Notes: generated by a model from the letters alone, not told the origin. 64,000 nucleotides of DNA from Tepidanaerobacter acetatoxydans Re1 (GCF_000328765.2 NC_019954.2:2409780-2473779), one strand, 5' to 3'; numbered from the stretch's first letter, positions 18,866 to 27,747 are shown. Numbers and translations: made by a program.

Positions 18866-20749
18866 TTACTCCATATCCTCTGGTATACCCTTTTTATAAG
18901 CCTCCACAATCTTTAATAAGTCGTTGTGGTCATCACCTAACTGAACTTCCACATTCTGTTTTACTGTAAACCCCACTTCATCTGCAACCGCCATAAATAC
19001 TGGTCCCTGCTTCTCTCCTGGATGTTCCTTCTTCTTTAAGTAAAGTAGAGATGTCTTTGCACCTGCCCCTGATAATGCAAAAGTTTCCTGGGGAAGACTT
19101 ATAACTGCTTTAAGTATCGCTTTTCCGCCTTCAAATTCACCTGTTACAGGGTTCTTTTTACCCATGATATATTCACGGACATATTTATCTCCTGAATTAG
19201 ATAAAATTCCATCTGGTACAACTATCATAAGTAGTCCACCTGGTTTTAGCAGTTGAAGGTTTCTATCAATAAACAATACTGCTGGGTCTACGGAATTTAC
19301 TTCTTTCCACTTACCTCTACTATCTGGTTTTGACCCTAAGGACAACCCATAAGGATTCATCCGATTTTGCCCATCTTCATCTATATCAGAAGAGTAATAT
19401 TTAATAATTTCAACTCCTTCTGGATTTTCTACTGTTGTTCTACCTTTTTTAATTGTTTTTGAAACTCCAGTTTTTGAAAACGGAGGATTTGTAAGGATTG
19501 CATCAAAGGTTCCTGGTTCAAGTCTTGTATTCATTAAGGAATTTCTTGTTTGGAAAATTGGACACTTAGGCGCTCCGTGAAGTGCCATATTAATCCTTGC
19601 TTTGAGCACCATTCCCGGTGAATTATCCGCACCGATAAAACTATGTTCTTTAATTTCTTCAAAGAGTTCCTCATACTGCTTCTTATCTCCTGTCAATTTA
19701 TTTAGAAGATAGCGCTCAGTTTTTTGAAGCATTTTTATTAAAAACCCTGCAGATCCACAGCACAAATCACCTATGCGCAGAGTAGGTATTCCTTCTGAAT
19801 CCCTTTCTATTAATTTCGCAGCCCCATCTTTTGTAAGGTCGTGCAGTACCATTTCTGCCGCTGCTTCCGTTACTTGTCTTGGGGTAAGATAAATACCCAT
19901 TCCACCTTTATTCTCAAACTTCCCTCGGAGCAGCACATCAAAGACTCTACCTAATACATCTCCTGTTAAATCCATTAAATTAGCAGGTCTCTCTACACCG
20001 TCAATTTTTATTGGCCCTAAATCTTGCAGAGCCTTTAAAACAGCAATATAGATATTAGGATTTTCAAGTTTTATATATTCATCTTGACTAAATATATTTG
20101 CCTTTTCTCCGTTATCTAAAGTAGCAACATAATCCGGATGGTCTTTTATCTCTTTAAATGCTTCCCTTATCTCTTGGACTGCTGCATCTTTATATTCCTC
20201 CACATATTCATATCTAAATATTTCATTTAATAATTTTCCTGCTACATTTCCTTTTGCAAGTCTATATTCAGGATGATGCAGTCTGAATGTCTCCATAAAA
20301 ATAAGTTTACTGAACTCATCTATTACATCATTGGAGTTATTCACATGGTCTTTATTTGCATATATCATTTCATGAAGTCCATCGAACGTTTCCTGTAACT
20401 CTTGATATTTTCTTATTGACCATTTATCCCTATCAGTAAGTTGTCTTTTCCACGAATATACATTGCTTTCGTCTTCAAAAACAGGTGGAATTTCAGAAAC
20501 AGCCTTTTCTTCTCCTACAAGCACATAAGCATTACTTGTACCATTTGTAATCCAAGCATATGTAGAAATAGGGTCTGTTACCATTGCTTCATAAGTTATA
20601 GCTACAACCAAGTCTGGTCTTAACTGCTCTTCATCTACTTTTTTTATATATACATATATATCTTTATGGCTGGCTACAAAGGTAGTCTCATCAATATCCT
20701 TTATAGTTTCATAGCCAAGTTCCTTTATTTTATCCTTTAACTCTTGCAT
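18866..20749 (-). CDS. hsdM: N6-adenine DNA methyltransferase (HsdM-like) with N-terminal extension
   Basis: The catalytic half has the SAM-binding motif DLCCGSAGF (328-336) and the NPPF adenine-methylase motif (421-424), so this is a gamma-class N6-adenine methylase of the type I M family. Residues 1-130 are extra: they resemble the N-terminal domain of type I R proteins (DLVVAITYEAMV, then ISTYAWITNGTSNAYVLVGE), a fold related to restriction nucleases. No HsdR is present in the window. In this cluster methylation probably marks self DNA while other subunits attack unmodified DNA. It is flanked by 12-bp gaps on both sides. Confidence 0.92.
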   Translation of the reverse strand: MQELKDKIKELGYETIKDIDETTFVASHKDIYVYIKKVDEEQLRPDLVVAITYEAMVTDPISTYAWITNGTSNAYVLVGEEKAVSEIPPVFEDESNVYSWKRQLTDRDKWSIRKYQELQETFDGLHEMIYANKDHVNNSNDVIDEFSKLIFMETFRLHHPEYRLAKGNVAGKLLNEIFRYEYVEEYKDAAVQEIREAFKEIKDHPDYVATLDNGEKANIFSQDEYIKLENPNIYIAVLKALQDLGPIKIDGVERPANLMDLTGDVLGRVFDVLLRGKFENKGGMGIYLTPRQVTEAAAEMVLHDLTKDGAAKLIERDSEGIPTLRIGDLCCGSAGFLIKMLQKTERYLLNKLTGDKKQYEELFEEIKEHSFIGADNSPGMVLKARINMALHGAPKCPIFQTRNSLMNTRLEPGTFDAILTNPPFSKTGVSKTIKKGRTTVENPEGVEIIKYYSSDIDEDGQNRMNPYGLSLGSKPDSRGKWKEVNSVDPAVLFIDRNLQLLKPGGLLMIVVPDGILSNSGDKYVREYIMGKKNPVTGEFEGGKAILKAVISLPQETFALSGAGAKTSLLYLKKKEHPGEKQGPVFMAVADEVGFTVKQNVEVQLGDDHNDLLKIVEAYKKGIPEDME

Positions 20750-20761
20750 AGTAAGTCCTCC

Positions 20762-21124
20762 CTAGTTTTTCGTTCTCATTAAAACAGCACCATTGGAATG
20801 TAATTTGTATTTCCCACTAGATTCCGCTATCCTTGATATTTCTTCTGCACTTATAGTAATATCATTTGGTACATACTCCATAATCTTTCTTATAGGTGCA
20901 ACAGGTTTACCATCCATTACTTTATCCACTATGTCTAATATAATAGTATTTAGATTATTTCCTCCAGCGCTGTATAGGTTCCCAGTCTTTTTGATATTGC
21001 TATCCATCAAAAGAAATAGTTGTAATTGTGACATATTCCATTTAACCCCAGCCTCGTTTAGTATTTGATGTAATTCTTCAATAGGCTTAGGTGTTTTTAG
21101 TTGTTCATATATTGTTTCTACCAA
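20762..21124 (-). CDS. Small winged-helix-like protein preceding the methylase
   Basis: I recognise no family. About 120 residues in two helical halves (PIEELHQILNEAGVKWNMSQ and PIRKIMEYVPNDITISAEEI), each followed by a hairpin, suggest a tandem winged-helix or HARE-HTH-like fold. TTG 21124 is preferred because GGGGG lies 8 nt upstream; GTG 21133 is the alternative. It ends 12 bp before hsdM and so belongs to the operon; a DNA-reading adaptor for the methylase is a reasonable guess. Confidence 0.6.
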   Translation of the reverse strand: MVETIYEQLKTPKPIEELHQILNEAGVKWNMSQLQLFLLMDSNIKKTGNLYSAGGNNLNTIILDIVDKVMDGKPVAPIRKIMEYVPNDITISAEEISRIAESSGKYKLHSNGAVLMRTKN

Positions 21125-21139
21125 AATACCCACCCCCAG

Positions 21140-21243
21140 TTAATGTTCCTTATCCCTTGGCGGACACGGGTCATTTCCATAACTATCTTTACTTCTTATT
21201 TTTGCATCTCTCCCTTGGATAATTAGTTCTGATTTTTTCCCAT
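21140..21243 (-). pseudogene. 34-codon small gene with one-base frameshift in an A6 run
   Basis: An ATG at 21243 with AGAGGTG 6 nt upstream opens only six codons (MGKNQN) before a stop. Adding one A to the run at 21233-21238 would read on as a hydrophilic peptide of 34 residues ending GNDPCPPRDKEH just before the next gene. The good ribosome site and filled intergenic space suggest a real small gene. Like the break at 15266-15272, the fault lies in a homopolymer. Confidence 0.4.
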
Positions 21244-21256
21244 ATACAACACCTCT

Positions 21257-22540
21257 TTAATTTTGGTTTCTTAACTTGGTTAAATAATTTAGCATTTTAT
21301 CTGCTATTTGTTCCTCTAAACTACTTTCCAGTCTTGGTATTTTGATTTGTTCAAAATCTTTTCTCTGAATAAGTTTATATAGTGTTCCTTTAGTAAACAT
21401 ATTTATCTGATTTAAAATTACTGGCTGCTTAAACAAAAACAGAAGATAATAGGGACTAATATTTTTAGGAACCAAGTTATACAGTGCATCTGTTGTTACC
21501 ATGCCATCAAACTCTTCTGTAATAAGCGCTGATACATGTCCCTTAGTCCCTGTGGCACTTCCCCCCTTAGCAGTAACTAATTCGCCATCCCTGACAATAT
21601 ATCTCATTCGATTACTTAGGTTACCATAAAAGTCCTCATGTGTTTCTTTTATTATTGATAAATTAGGGTCAATATCTGCCAATAAAAAATACTTAACTTT
21701 TTGGTTCTCACTTATATCAGGTTTATTTGCCCTTTTAATTTCTGCAACTTCAGCGATTCTCTGCCATTTCACATTTCCTGTATTTTTATGAATCAACCTA
21801 TACAATTCAGTGTAAAAATTCGAATAATATTCAGGGTCTAATCTGTGGCTATCAAGATGTTTCATAACATAAAAACATTTTAAATATTCCTCTTCGCCTT
21901 TATAATCAAGTAATCTAGAAAATATAAGTTCTGCTGATTTATATAATTTTTCAGCACTTGAATACGGACTAATGTCATACCAGTTATCATCACCATATGT
22001 GTCAAAGTCCTCGGGAATTGATAGTTTTTCAATATCCTCTACAAAAATTTTATTTAAGATTCCTATTTTTATGGAGTTTAATAACATTTGGCCTATGCTG
22101 CTTTTTAGGAATTTATATAGTCTTATTCCTTCTCTCTTGTCTTTTAAAGTAATTTTAATAATATCTGATGTTATAACGCAGCCTTCCAAGATTCCATTTA
22201 CATATATTATTTGTCCCGACTTACCTGAGGCTGTAACTAATATATCTCCATTATTTATAATGTCTTTCTCTCTTACTACTTCTGGTTGTACTATTTTAAG
22301 TTCATTAATATATATAACTTCATTTCTTATATCTCCAGGAGCAATGATTTTGTATCCATCTTTATCTGTATAATACTCTTTCCTAACTCGAATCCCGCTC
22401 GTGATTTCTTCACAAATATCCCTTAATACTATAAGGGGATGTCCTTTCAACAGCCTCTGTATTTCATATTGCTGCACTACATAATCATAAGAAATTCGCT
22501 TTCCATCCATTTTATCTGGGGTAATAAACATATAATCCAA
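21257..22540 (-). CDS. HsdS-like specificity subunit, first copy
   Basis: This 427-residue protein has two TRD-like halves. The first includes ITSGIRVRKEYY and ends in NKIFVEDIEKLSIPEDF; the second includes ADIDPNLSIIKETHEDF and ends in YKLIQRKDFEQIKIPRLESS, then EEQIADKMLNYLTKL. The pattern matches S subunits of type I systems, although the central spacer helix is shorter than in the other copy. It is the first gene of the long operon, 50 nt downstream of the predicted transcription start. Confidence 0.8.
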   Translation of the reverse strand: MDYMFITPDKMDGKRISYDYVVQQYEIQRLLKGHPLIVLRDICEEITSGIRVRKEYYTDKDGYKIIAPGDIRNEVIYINELKIVQPEVVREKDIINNGDILVTASGKSGQIIYVNGILEGCVITSDIIKITLKDKREGIRLYKFLKSSIGQMLLNSIKIGILNKIFVEDIEKLSIPEDFDTYGDDNWYDISPYSSAEKLYKSAELIFSRLLDYKGEEEYLKCFYVMKHLDSHRLDPEYYSNFYTELYRLIHKNTGNVKWQRIAEVAEIKRANKPDISENQKVKYFLLADIDPNLSIIKETHEDFYGNLSNRMRYIVRDGELVTAKGGSATGTKGHVSALITEEFDGMVTTDALYNLVPKNISPYYLLFLFKQPVILNQINMFTKGTLYKLIQRKDFEQIKIPRLESSLEEQIADKMLNYLTKLRNQN

Positions 22541-22597
22541 TCAACTCACCATCGTTCTATAACATAATTTCCCCTCTAATGTGCTTTCTTTATGAAA

Positions 22598-22626
22598 ATA
22601 ATATTACTACTTTTAGGAAAAGTCAA
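22598..22626 (-). promoter_or_regulatory. Sigma-A promoter of the methylase-kinase operon
   Basis: On the minus strand TTGACT (22621-22626) is followed after 17 bp by TATTAT (22598-22603). The predicted start near 22590 leaves a 50-nt leader before the first S gene. No other comparably good promoter was seen until near the SEFIR gene, consistent with one long transcript. Confidence 0.75.
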
Positions 22627-22679
22627 TAGTTTTGTTTCCAATTTTTCTGAAATAACATCAATATACTGGAACCCTAAAT

Positions 22680-22710
22680 AAAAAAACAGGAATATACATC
22701 CTGTTTTTTT
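22680..22710 (-). terminator. Bidirectional Rho-independent terminator
   Basis: AAAAAAACAGGA pairs with TCCTGTTTTTTT around a 7-base loop. It ends the transcript of the 150-residue gene to its right and insulates the operon promoter to its left. Confidence 0.85.
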
Positions 22711-22764
22711 AATAGTTTTATAGTCTTTTATCCAACATAATTACGTTATAATGAAACTTGATTA

Positions 22765-23217
22765 TTAATCCTCGTCCTCATCCAAGCGTCCACAAATATA
22801 TTCCCAAATTTCTTCAATGCTTGAAATTCTCGTCATTTCGGCCTCAAGCGTGCTTCTAAGCATTGCATCTATTCTATAAACACCTAATTCTCCACAAAAC
22901 AAATAAATGTCATAATATCCTTGCCCTATAAAACTAATATCTGTTTCTTGCAATACCATTTCATATTCTGATAGTTCATCCTCATTGCCGAATTCTTTAT
23001 CAAAATAATTAAGTTCTTTAACATATTTTTTTGCTTCTGCTATTAATTCTTCTTTTGTATTAGAGAAAATTCTAGCATATTCAATGTTATCGTCATAATG
23101 GTATTTTTGAATTTGCCCCATATACTGTTCATAATTATTTGCAAATTTATTATCGTTTGACAACTTATTTAAGTTTTTCTCATTCACATCATATAAATAC
23201 CGTAATAAGTGAAACAT
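22765..23217 (-). CDS. Acidic hypothetical protein (150 aa)
   Basis: No family is recognised. The protein is mostly helical and strongly acidic, with its end reading IEEIWEYICGRLDEDED and a central strand-rich segment (ISFIGQGYYDIYLFCGELGVYRI). The compact size and charge resemble immunity or antitoxin-like cargo of mobile elements, but no partner toxin is visible. It has its own terminator at 22680-22710. Confidence 0.5.
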   Translation of the reverse strand: MFHLLRYLYDVNEKNLNKLSNDNKFANNYEQYMGQIQKYHYDDNIEYARIFSNTKEELIAEAKKYVKELNYFDKEFGNEDELSEYEMVLQETDISFIGQGYYDIYLFCGELGVYRIDAMLRSTLEAEMTRISSIEEIWEYICGRLDEDED

Positions 23218-23318
23218 GTCCCTGCAGATAGACCTACAATCAGCGGGTGGGAAAGTTGGGTAAATAATTCATATTTCACATTTATCTACTGATAAGTCTT
23301 AACGAACTAAAAATGTGC

Positions 23319-23540
23319 TTATTTTGTTCTACCTTGAATAATGAATGGTATGCCAAGCGCTAATAATCCTATAACAACCGAAACTAAAGATTTAAAAAAT
23401 ACCATATGCTTTATGCTCTCAACAAAATACTCCATTGGCGGAGCAAATAGTTTAATCCGAAGACTTGGCAAATAACGGAGCACAAAATATGTAGCGATAA
23501 ACACAACAATAAATAAAATTAAATAATTTATCTTTTTCAT
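23319..23540 (-). CDS. Small membrane protein (73 aa)
   Basis: There are two predicted transmembrane helices (residues 5-22 and 49-68) with a short positively charged N-terminus (MKKIN) and a C-terminal QGRTK. No family is recognised. The upstream sequence partly resembles that of the other small membrane gene at 30544-30864, which also precedes a Tn7-type repeat, so both may be cargo attached to copies of the same repeat unit. Confidence 0.45.
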   Translation of the reverse strand: MKKINYLILFIVVFIATYFVLRYLPSLRIKLFAPPMEYFVESIKHMVFFKSLVSVVIGLLALGIPFIIQGRTK

Positions 23541-23759
23541 TTTTCTTCCCCCCTCAAAATGTGGGTAAATCTTTATTTATACCTTGTAATACTAACCCAT
23601 ACTGCATACCTTCATTTTACACTATATAACTTATAAAGGCATCTACTTCCTTACACCTTCCGACTTTTTAGCCAATTCTCCTAATACCCTCTCAACCTCT
23701 TTTGCAACCTGTTTTCTATATCCATATAAATAATATAGCTTTATTTTCTTTTTGATAGG

Positions 23760-24155
23760 TGTGCAATCAAAATAAAGTTCTGTCAAAAAGCAAATATAGT
23801 TCTGTCACGCACTACCCGCTAACCCTTGATATCTCTACCTTTGTCTTTTTCTTCCTTTTTACCTCCTTTTTACTTTCTATTATTTTTTGCCTTTAAATGC
23901 CCCTTAATGCCCTCTGAAAAAGTAAATAAAGTTCTGTCATGAGAGCAAGATCAAGGTATATGAAAAAAGGGAAAAGGACTATTCTTATCATAATCCCTTT
24001 TCCCTCTTAAGTCTTTACTATCAATGTTTTTAGCCTGTTGCGATTGTCGCTAAATCCTTCTTAAAAATATTCTTATTCCTTGATTCTTGAGCCTTGTTGC
24101 TAATAAACATGATAAGACTTTATTTTCCGTCACAAAACTTTATTTTGGTTATACA
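23760..24155. mobile_element. Miniature element with Tn7-type left and right ends (copy 1)
   Basis: The left terminus reads TGT (23760-23762), eight bases, AATAAAGTTCTGTCA (23771-23785), with further copies at 23793-23807 and 23925-23939. The right terminus mirrors it: reversed repeats at 24111-24124 and 24131-24144, eight bases, then ACA (24153-24155). Terminal TGT, 8-bp spacing and AATAAAG repeats match the layout of Tn7 ends, where these repeats bind TnsB. The 396-bp interior holds a hairpin (about 23964-24005) and no gene. It looks like a non-autonomous derivative. No matching 5-bp target duplication was found. Confidence 0.6.
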
Positions 24156-24160
24156 GCTTT

Positions 24161-24597
24161 TATGCACCTCAAACAAACTTCTTTCCCTTTTAGAATAAAG
24201 TCCTTTCATAGACAGTCCTCAAACCCTTGAGAATACTGGTTTGTTATTCTCTTCCAGTTTTCTACTTAATTCCTCTACCCTTGAACCTGACTCATTAAAG
24301 TAGTTGCATTTTGGAATTTTAGGGGTAAAAAAAGAAAATAAAGTTGTTATAGGATTTAGGGTTAAGGAGAATTATGTCCATTTCTCCTGTCCATTTTCTT
24401 TTCCATTTAATCTCTCAATCCATTGATTTATCTGGATTTTAACCTTATCCCTTGTCCCTTTCTATCCTAAAAATCCTAACAAAAAAACCATAGTTCCAAG
24501 GCAATCCTTATACCTTTTCCCTATGGTCTCCTGAAAGAACTTTATTTACTCCTTCTCTAACATTTGAAAAATGAAAGGAGTTTATTTGATGGATACA
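24161..24597. mobile_element. Miniature element with Tn7-type ends (copy 2)
   Basis: This segment is homologous over its whole length to 30997-31458. The left terminus is degenerate (TAT for TGT at 24161, AACAAACTTC at 24172). Internal repeats lie at 24194-24208 and 24337-24351, and the right end has TGAAAGAACTTTATT (24532-24546), TGAAAGGAGTTTATT (24572-24586), eight bases and ACA (24595-24597). A conserved hairpin (ACCATAG/CTATGGT, 24487-24528) lies before the right end. It begins exactly five bases after copy 1, as expected if a 5-bp duplication once separated tandem insertions. Confidence 0.6.
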
Positions 24598-24675
24598 TAG
24601 ATACAGGGAAAAGGCAAAAGGAATAAGTTTATAGTCATTCATATATTTTTTACCATCATATTTATATAAAACTGA

Positions 24676-26349
24676 TTAAATTATATAATTCAGTTCTCCT
24701 GCCTGCACATCTGATGAATTTTTTGAAGTTATTTTAAACCTTATCTTAAAAGATTTATCGTATTTGACTAAAATAAATGATGGAAATGCTATATTTTCCT
24801 TAGGCTTTAATTCTGTAAACTCATATTCAAGAATCTTATAATCTTTATTATCATCGAAAACTCTAACATTCATCAATGCTTCTAAATATCTTTTATATTC
24901 ATTATAATCATTTTTAATTTCATCATAATAATCTTTATTACTTAAGTACGGCATACTTATTTTTGGTATAGGAATATAAGAATCAGGATATTCCTCAACA
25001 TTACTATCAGAATGATGTTTTAATATACAGTTTAATATACTAGTATCGCCAATAAAATAGTCTAAAACATCTATAATAGGTAATTTGAATTCATCAGGTG
25101 TTAACAAGTTTATGTCTTTAGGTAATTCTAATTTAACCCTAATTTTCTCATCATAGTATTCTCCAATATTTCTCAATGCCAGTGGTATTATATAATATTC
25201 ACCTATATACTCTAACATTTCCATAATACCTGTCAATTCGTCCAAACCATATCTAAAATTTTGAAGTTTCTCATACTTTTCTATTTCATTCTGCTCTCCT
25301 TTAAACCTTGGTTTTGAATTAATAAATGGCCCAGTTAAATAGTATTTTTCTTTCTTCAGATTTCCTAAATAAAAAAATGTATCTTCAATGGTGATATCTA
25401 AATATTTTTTACTTTTATCCTTTATTTCCTCTTTTAATTCCTCATTATATTCACAATCACACCAATTATATAATAAATACGCATCCTGAATAGTTAAATT
25501 ATATTTTTCAATATTTTTTACTGCGGTTTTATTTGATAACTGAATGCTGTTAATCTCATTAAAAAGACTTATTAGCCGTTTCTTTTTCTCAAGCACATAT
25601 TTTGATTTAAATAAATAATCAACATCAACCTTTTGACCTTCAAAAATATCTTGAAAAGTACTTTCATAATAATAATTAACAATTAAACTGACACGTTTTC
25701 TCTTCCCTTTTTGTATTTGAGGATAGCAAAAATTTATCCACTCTAAAATTTGTTTCTCATAATCTTTTTTTGTAATAAAACTTGAATTAGTTGAAAATTT
25801 ATTAAACTGATAGTTAATAGCGCCCACTATTAGTTCAAGAATTGGATAATCAACAGAATATCCATGTTGACTCAAAAAATAATTAAATTCACGCATTATA
25901 TTTGATTCTAAACTATAAATATCATTATTCAACAAATCTATAGATAATTTTTCTTTTACAGCCTTTAATTCTGGGTCTAAATCATTTATTACTGATTTCG
26001 TTGTTTTGTCTACATTATTCCTTCTAATTTTATTTATGCTATTTATTATAGTTTTTGTATTATCTGAACATGTTCCAATCAAAATCAAAGAGTATTCATT
26101 AGCATTAGACATATCCCTTATTAACGATTTAAAATAATTAAATATCTCACCTTTAGTAAAATTGTTAATTGATGACTTTACTTGTATTGCTTTATAACTG
26201 CCATCTTCATATTCATAAGCAATATCTACTTTATCTTCTGAAGTTACAGGTTCCATTTGAACTTTTATCCAATTATCTTCTCTCATAGAATTCAAAACAC
26301 ACGCAATTGCTTGATATAGATAACCTCTTGCCCCTTCTGCGCCTCCCAT
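24676..26349 (-). CDS. Cap4-like nuclease-domain protein
   Basis: The first 65 residues show the Cap4/DUF4297-type PD-(D/E)XK core: GARGYLYQAIACVL, E33, VDIAYEY with D42, and IQVKSS with Q56 and K58. This fold cuts double-stranded DNA in CBASS Cap4 and related effectors. The remaining 490 residues are a long, mostly helical region without a SAVED or nucleotide-sensor domain I can recognise, so the trigger is unknown. It starts 19 bp after the gene at 26369-27607, and both lie on the minus strand as a two-gene operon next to tnsD, the usual place for Tn7-like cargo. Confidence 0.75.
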   Translation of the reverse strand: MGGAEGARGYLYQAIACVLNSMREDNWIKVQMEPVTSEDKVDIAYEYEDGSYKAIQVKSSINNFTKGEIFNYFKSLIRDMSNANEYSLILIGTCSDNTKTIINSINKIRRNNVDKTTKSVINDLDPELKAVKEKLSIDLLNNDIYSLESNIMREFNYFLSQHGYSVDYPILELIVGAINYQFNKFSTNSSFITKKDYEKQILEWINFCYPQIQKGKRKRVSLIVNYYYESTFQDIFEGQKVDVDYLFKSKYVLEKKKRLISLFNEINSIQLSNKTAVKNIEKYNLTIQDAYLLYNWCDCEYNEELKEEIKDKSKKYLDITIEDTFFYLGNLKKEKYYLTGPFINSKPRFKGEQNEIEKYEKLQNFRYGLDELTGIMEMLEYIGEYYIIPLALRNIGEYYDEKIRVKLELPKDINLLTPDEFKLPIIDVLDYFIGDTSILNCILKHHSDSNVEEYPDSYIPIPKISMPYLSNKDYYDEIKNDYNEYKRYLEALMNVRVFDDNKDYKILEYEFTELKPKENIAFPSFILVKYDKSFKIRFKITSKNSSDVQAGELNYII

Positions 26350-26368
26350 TCCATTTCACTCCTGTTCA

Positions 26369-27607
26369 TCAATATATCCTTATTTTTTCACCTGTAATGA
26401 GATATTCAGGTATCTTTATATCCTGATTTTCTGGATAATTAGTGAAAAATAATCTAATATTTCTTATTGCTTTATAGGTTTTTAGTATAATATCGTTTTG
26501 TTTCTTAAATAATGATTTATCATAATGATTAGAATATATTTTATGTGCTGGAACTTGCCTGATTTGTCTAATGGATTTTAAAGGGGTTATAATTAATTCA
26601 TCAACATTTTCAATACTTTTTGAATTCTGGTTAAACCACTCAGGCATCATTTGTAGAGGCTTTCTTATATTTCCCTCTTCGTCTTTTCGTTCTACTGGTC
26701 TTATATGTTCAGTAGCAGTTATAAAAGTTTTATAATTAATGTTATCTACAATCATTTTTTCAAGTGTCAATATAAAACTATAATAGTTTTTAAGGGTTGG
26801 AAGAAATATTATCCTATAATCTTCTGGTTTCTCGAATGTATGTGGCTTATATAATTTATTGAAAAAACATGGAATTCCCATGTTCTCACACATTTTATTT
26901 ATAACTATCATCTCATCGAGAATAGCATCATAAATCGACACTTCATCTATCCATTCCCCTAAAATTTGATTTCTATAAAAACCTTCATTAATTATATAAT
27001 CATGCTGACATTCTATGTAAGTTAACTTCCATTTGAGTTGCGCCTTAAGTGAAAGACATGCTAAATCTCCTAGAAAAACCCCAACCACTCTTTCTTCGTA
27101 TGGCTTTTCTTTATGATAACCTAATCCAAAATCATTTATATATTCATTTTCGAGGTTTTCGTAATAAAACTCTTCTGAGATTTCAATACTTCCACCATAT
27201 TCATACCAAAATATTTTATATCTTGGGTCTTGAAAATATGGTTCTAATATTTCTATATCAAAAAATAATATCTTGAGTTGTTCCTGTCCATCTAAAAGCA
27301 TCTTTGTAAAAGGCTTTTCACTACCTATACTTAATGATTTTAGATATTTTTCAGTAGGATATAAGACAACTGAGTCACCTTTATTAATAACTTCTTTTTT
27401 CTGGTCTTCTTTATCGATATTTAGTCTCAAGGCTTTTATATGAGGGTTTATTACAAATGCTGAAGATAACACCTCTACTTTATCTTCATCAATTAACTTA
27501 CAAATCAAGTCATTATAGTTTTTATCAAAATTGTATAATGGAAATCCATTAAAATCCCCAGATTTCAAATAATAATCTGTAATTATCTTAAGAATCTCTT
27601 CCTTCAC
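26369..27607 (-). CDS. Partner of the Cap4-like nuclease, with C-terminal HEPN-like motif
   Basis: I recognise no named family for this 412-residue protein. Its C-terminal 70 residues read LKSIRQIRQVPAHKIYSNHY followed by two helices (KQNDIILKTYKAIRNIRLFF). R350 and H355 give the Rx4H signature of HEPN ribonuclease domains within a helix pair, as in HEPN proteins. The first 300 residues are mixed alpha/beta and may form the sensing part. It precedes the Cap4-like gene by 19 bp. A toxin-nuclease or sensor-effector pair is inferred; the HEPN reading rests on one short motif. Confidence 0.55.
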   Translation of the reverse strand: MKEEILKIITDYYLKSGDFNGFPLYNFDKNYNDLICKLIDEDKVEVLSSAFVINPHIKALRLNIDKEDQKKEVINKGDSVVLYPTEKYLKSLSIGSEKPFTKMLLDGQEQLKILFFDIEILEPYFQDPRYKIFWYEYGGSIEISEEFYYENLENEYINDFGLGYHKEKPYEERVVGVFLGDLACLSLKAQLKWKLTYIECQHDYIINEGFYRNQILGEWIDEVSIYDAILDEMIVINKMCENMGIPCFFNKLYKPHTFEKPEDYRIIFLPTLKNYYSFILTLEKMIVDNINYKTFITATEHIRPVERKDEEGNIRKPLQMMPEWFNQNSKSIENVDELIITPLKSIRQIRQVPAHKIYSNHYDKSLFKKQNDIILKTYKAIRNIRLFFTNYPENQDIKIPEYLITGEKIRIY

Positions 27608-27747
27608 AAAATCCCTCCCATCTTTAAACCATCATGTCATTCATTATTTTTACATAAACTTCTATATTTTTAATTATAACACACTATTTGTATTGTCTAA
27701 TTTTATTTAACACTCCCTGAAATTTGAAAGGGGTCACTTGTCAAAAA

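Larger units (their letters stand above)
23541..24675. other. 1.1-kb gene-free region made of Tn7-type end repeats
   Basis: I see no convincing coding sequence here. Positions 23600-23660 closely resemble 30920-30985. Two miniature elements with Tn7-type termini follow (23760-24155 and 24161-24597), separated by the five bases GCTTT. The final 78 bp lead into the stop of the Cap4-like gene. Confidence 0.6.

Noticed and set aside
3273..22540. Classification of the operon as canonical BREX or DISARM
   Set aside because: No PglZ alkaline-phosphatase-like gene, BrxL, DUF1998 or PLD gene was found, so neither label fits.
23760..24600. Repeated AATAAAGTTCTGTCA units considered as a CRISPR array
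   Set aside because: Repeats are short, unevenly spaced and inverted at the two ends, with no cas genes; transposon-end binding sites fit better.
24596..24604. Tested whether the five bases after the right end at 24597 (TAGAT) match bases before any left end as a target duplication
   Set aside because: No left end in the window is preceded by TAGAT; likewise ATTCC after 31458 is not repeated before 23760 or 30997, so no insertion can be delimited with certainty.
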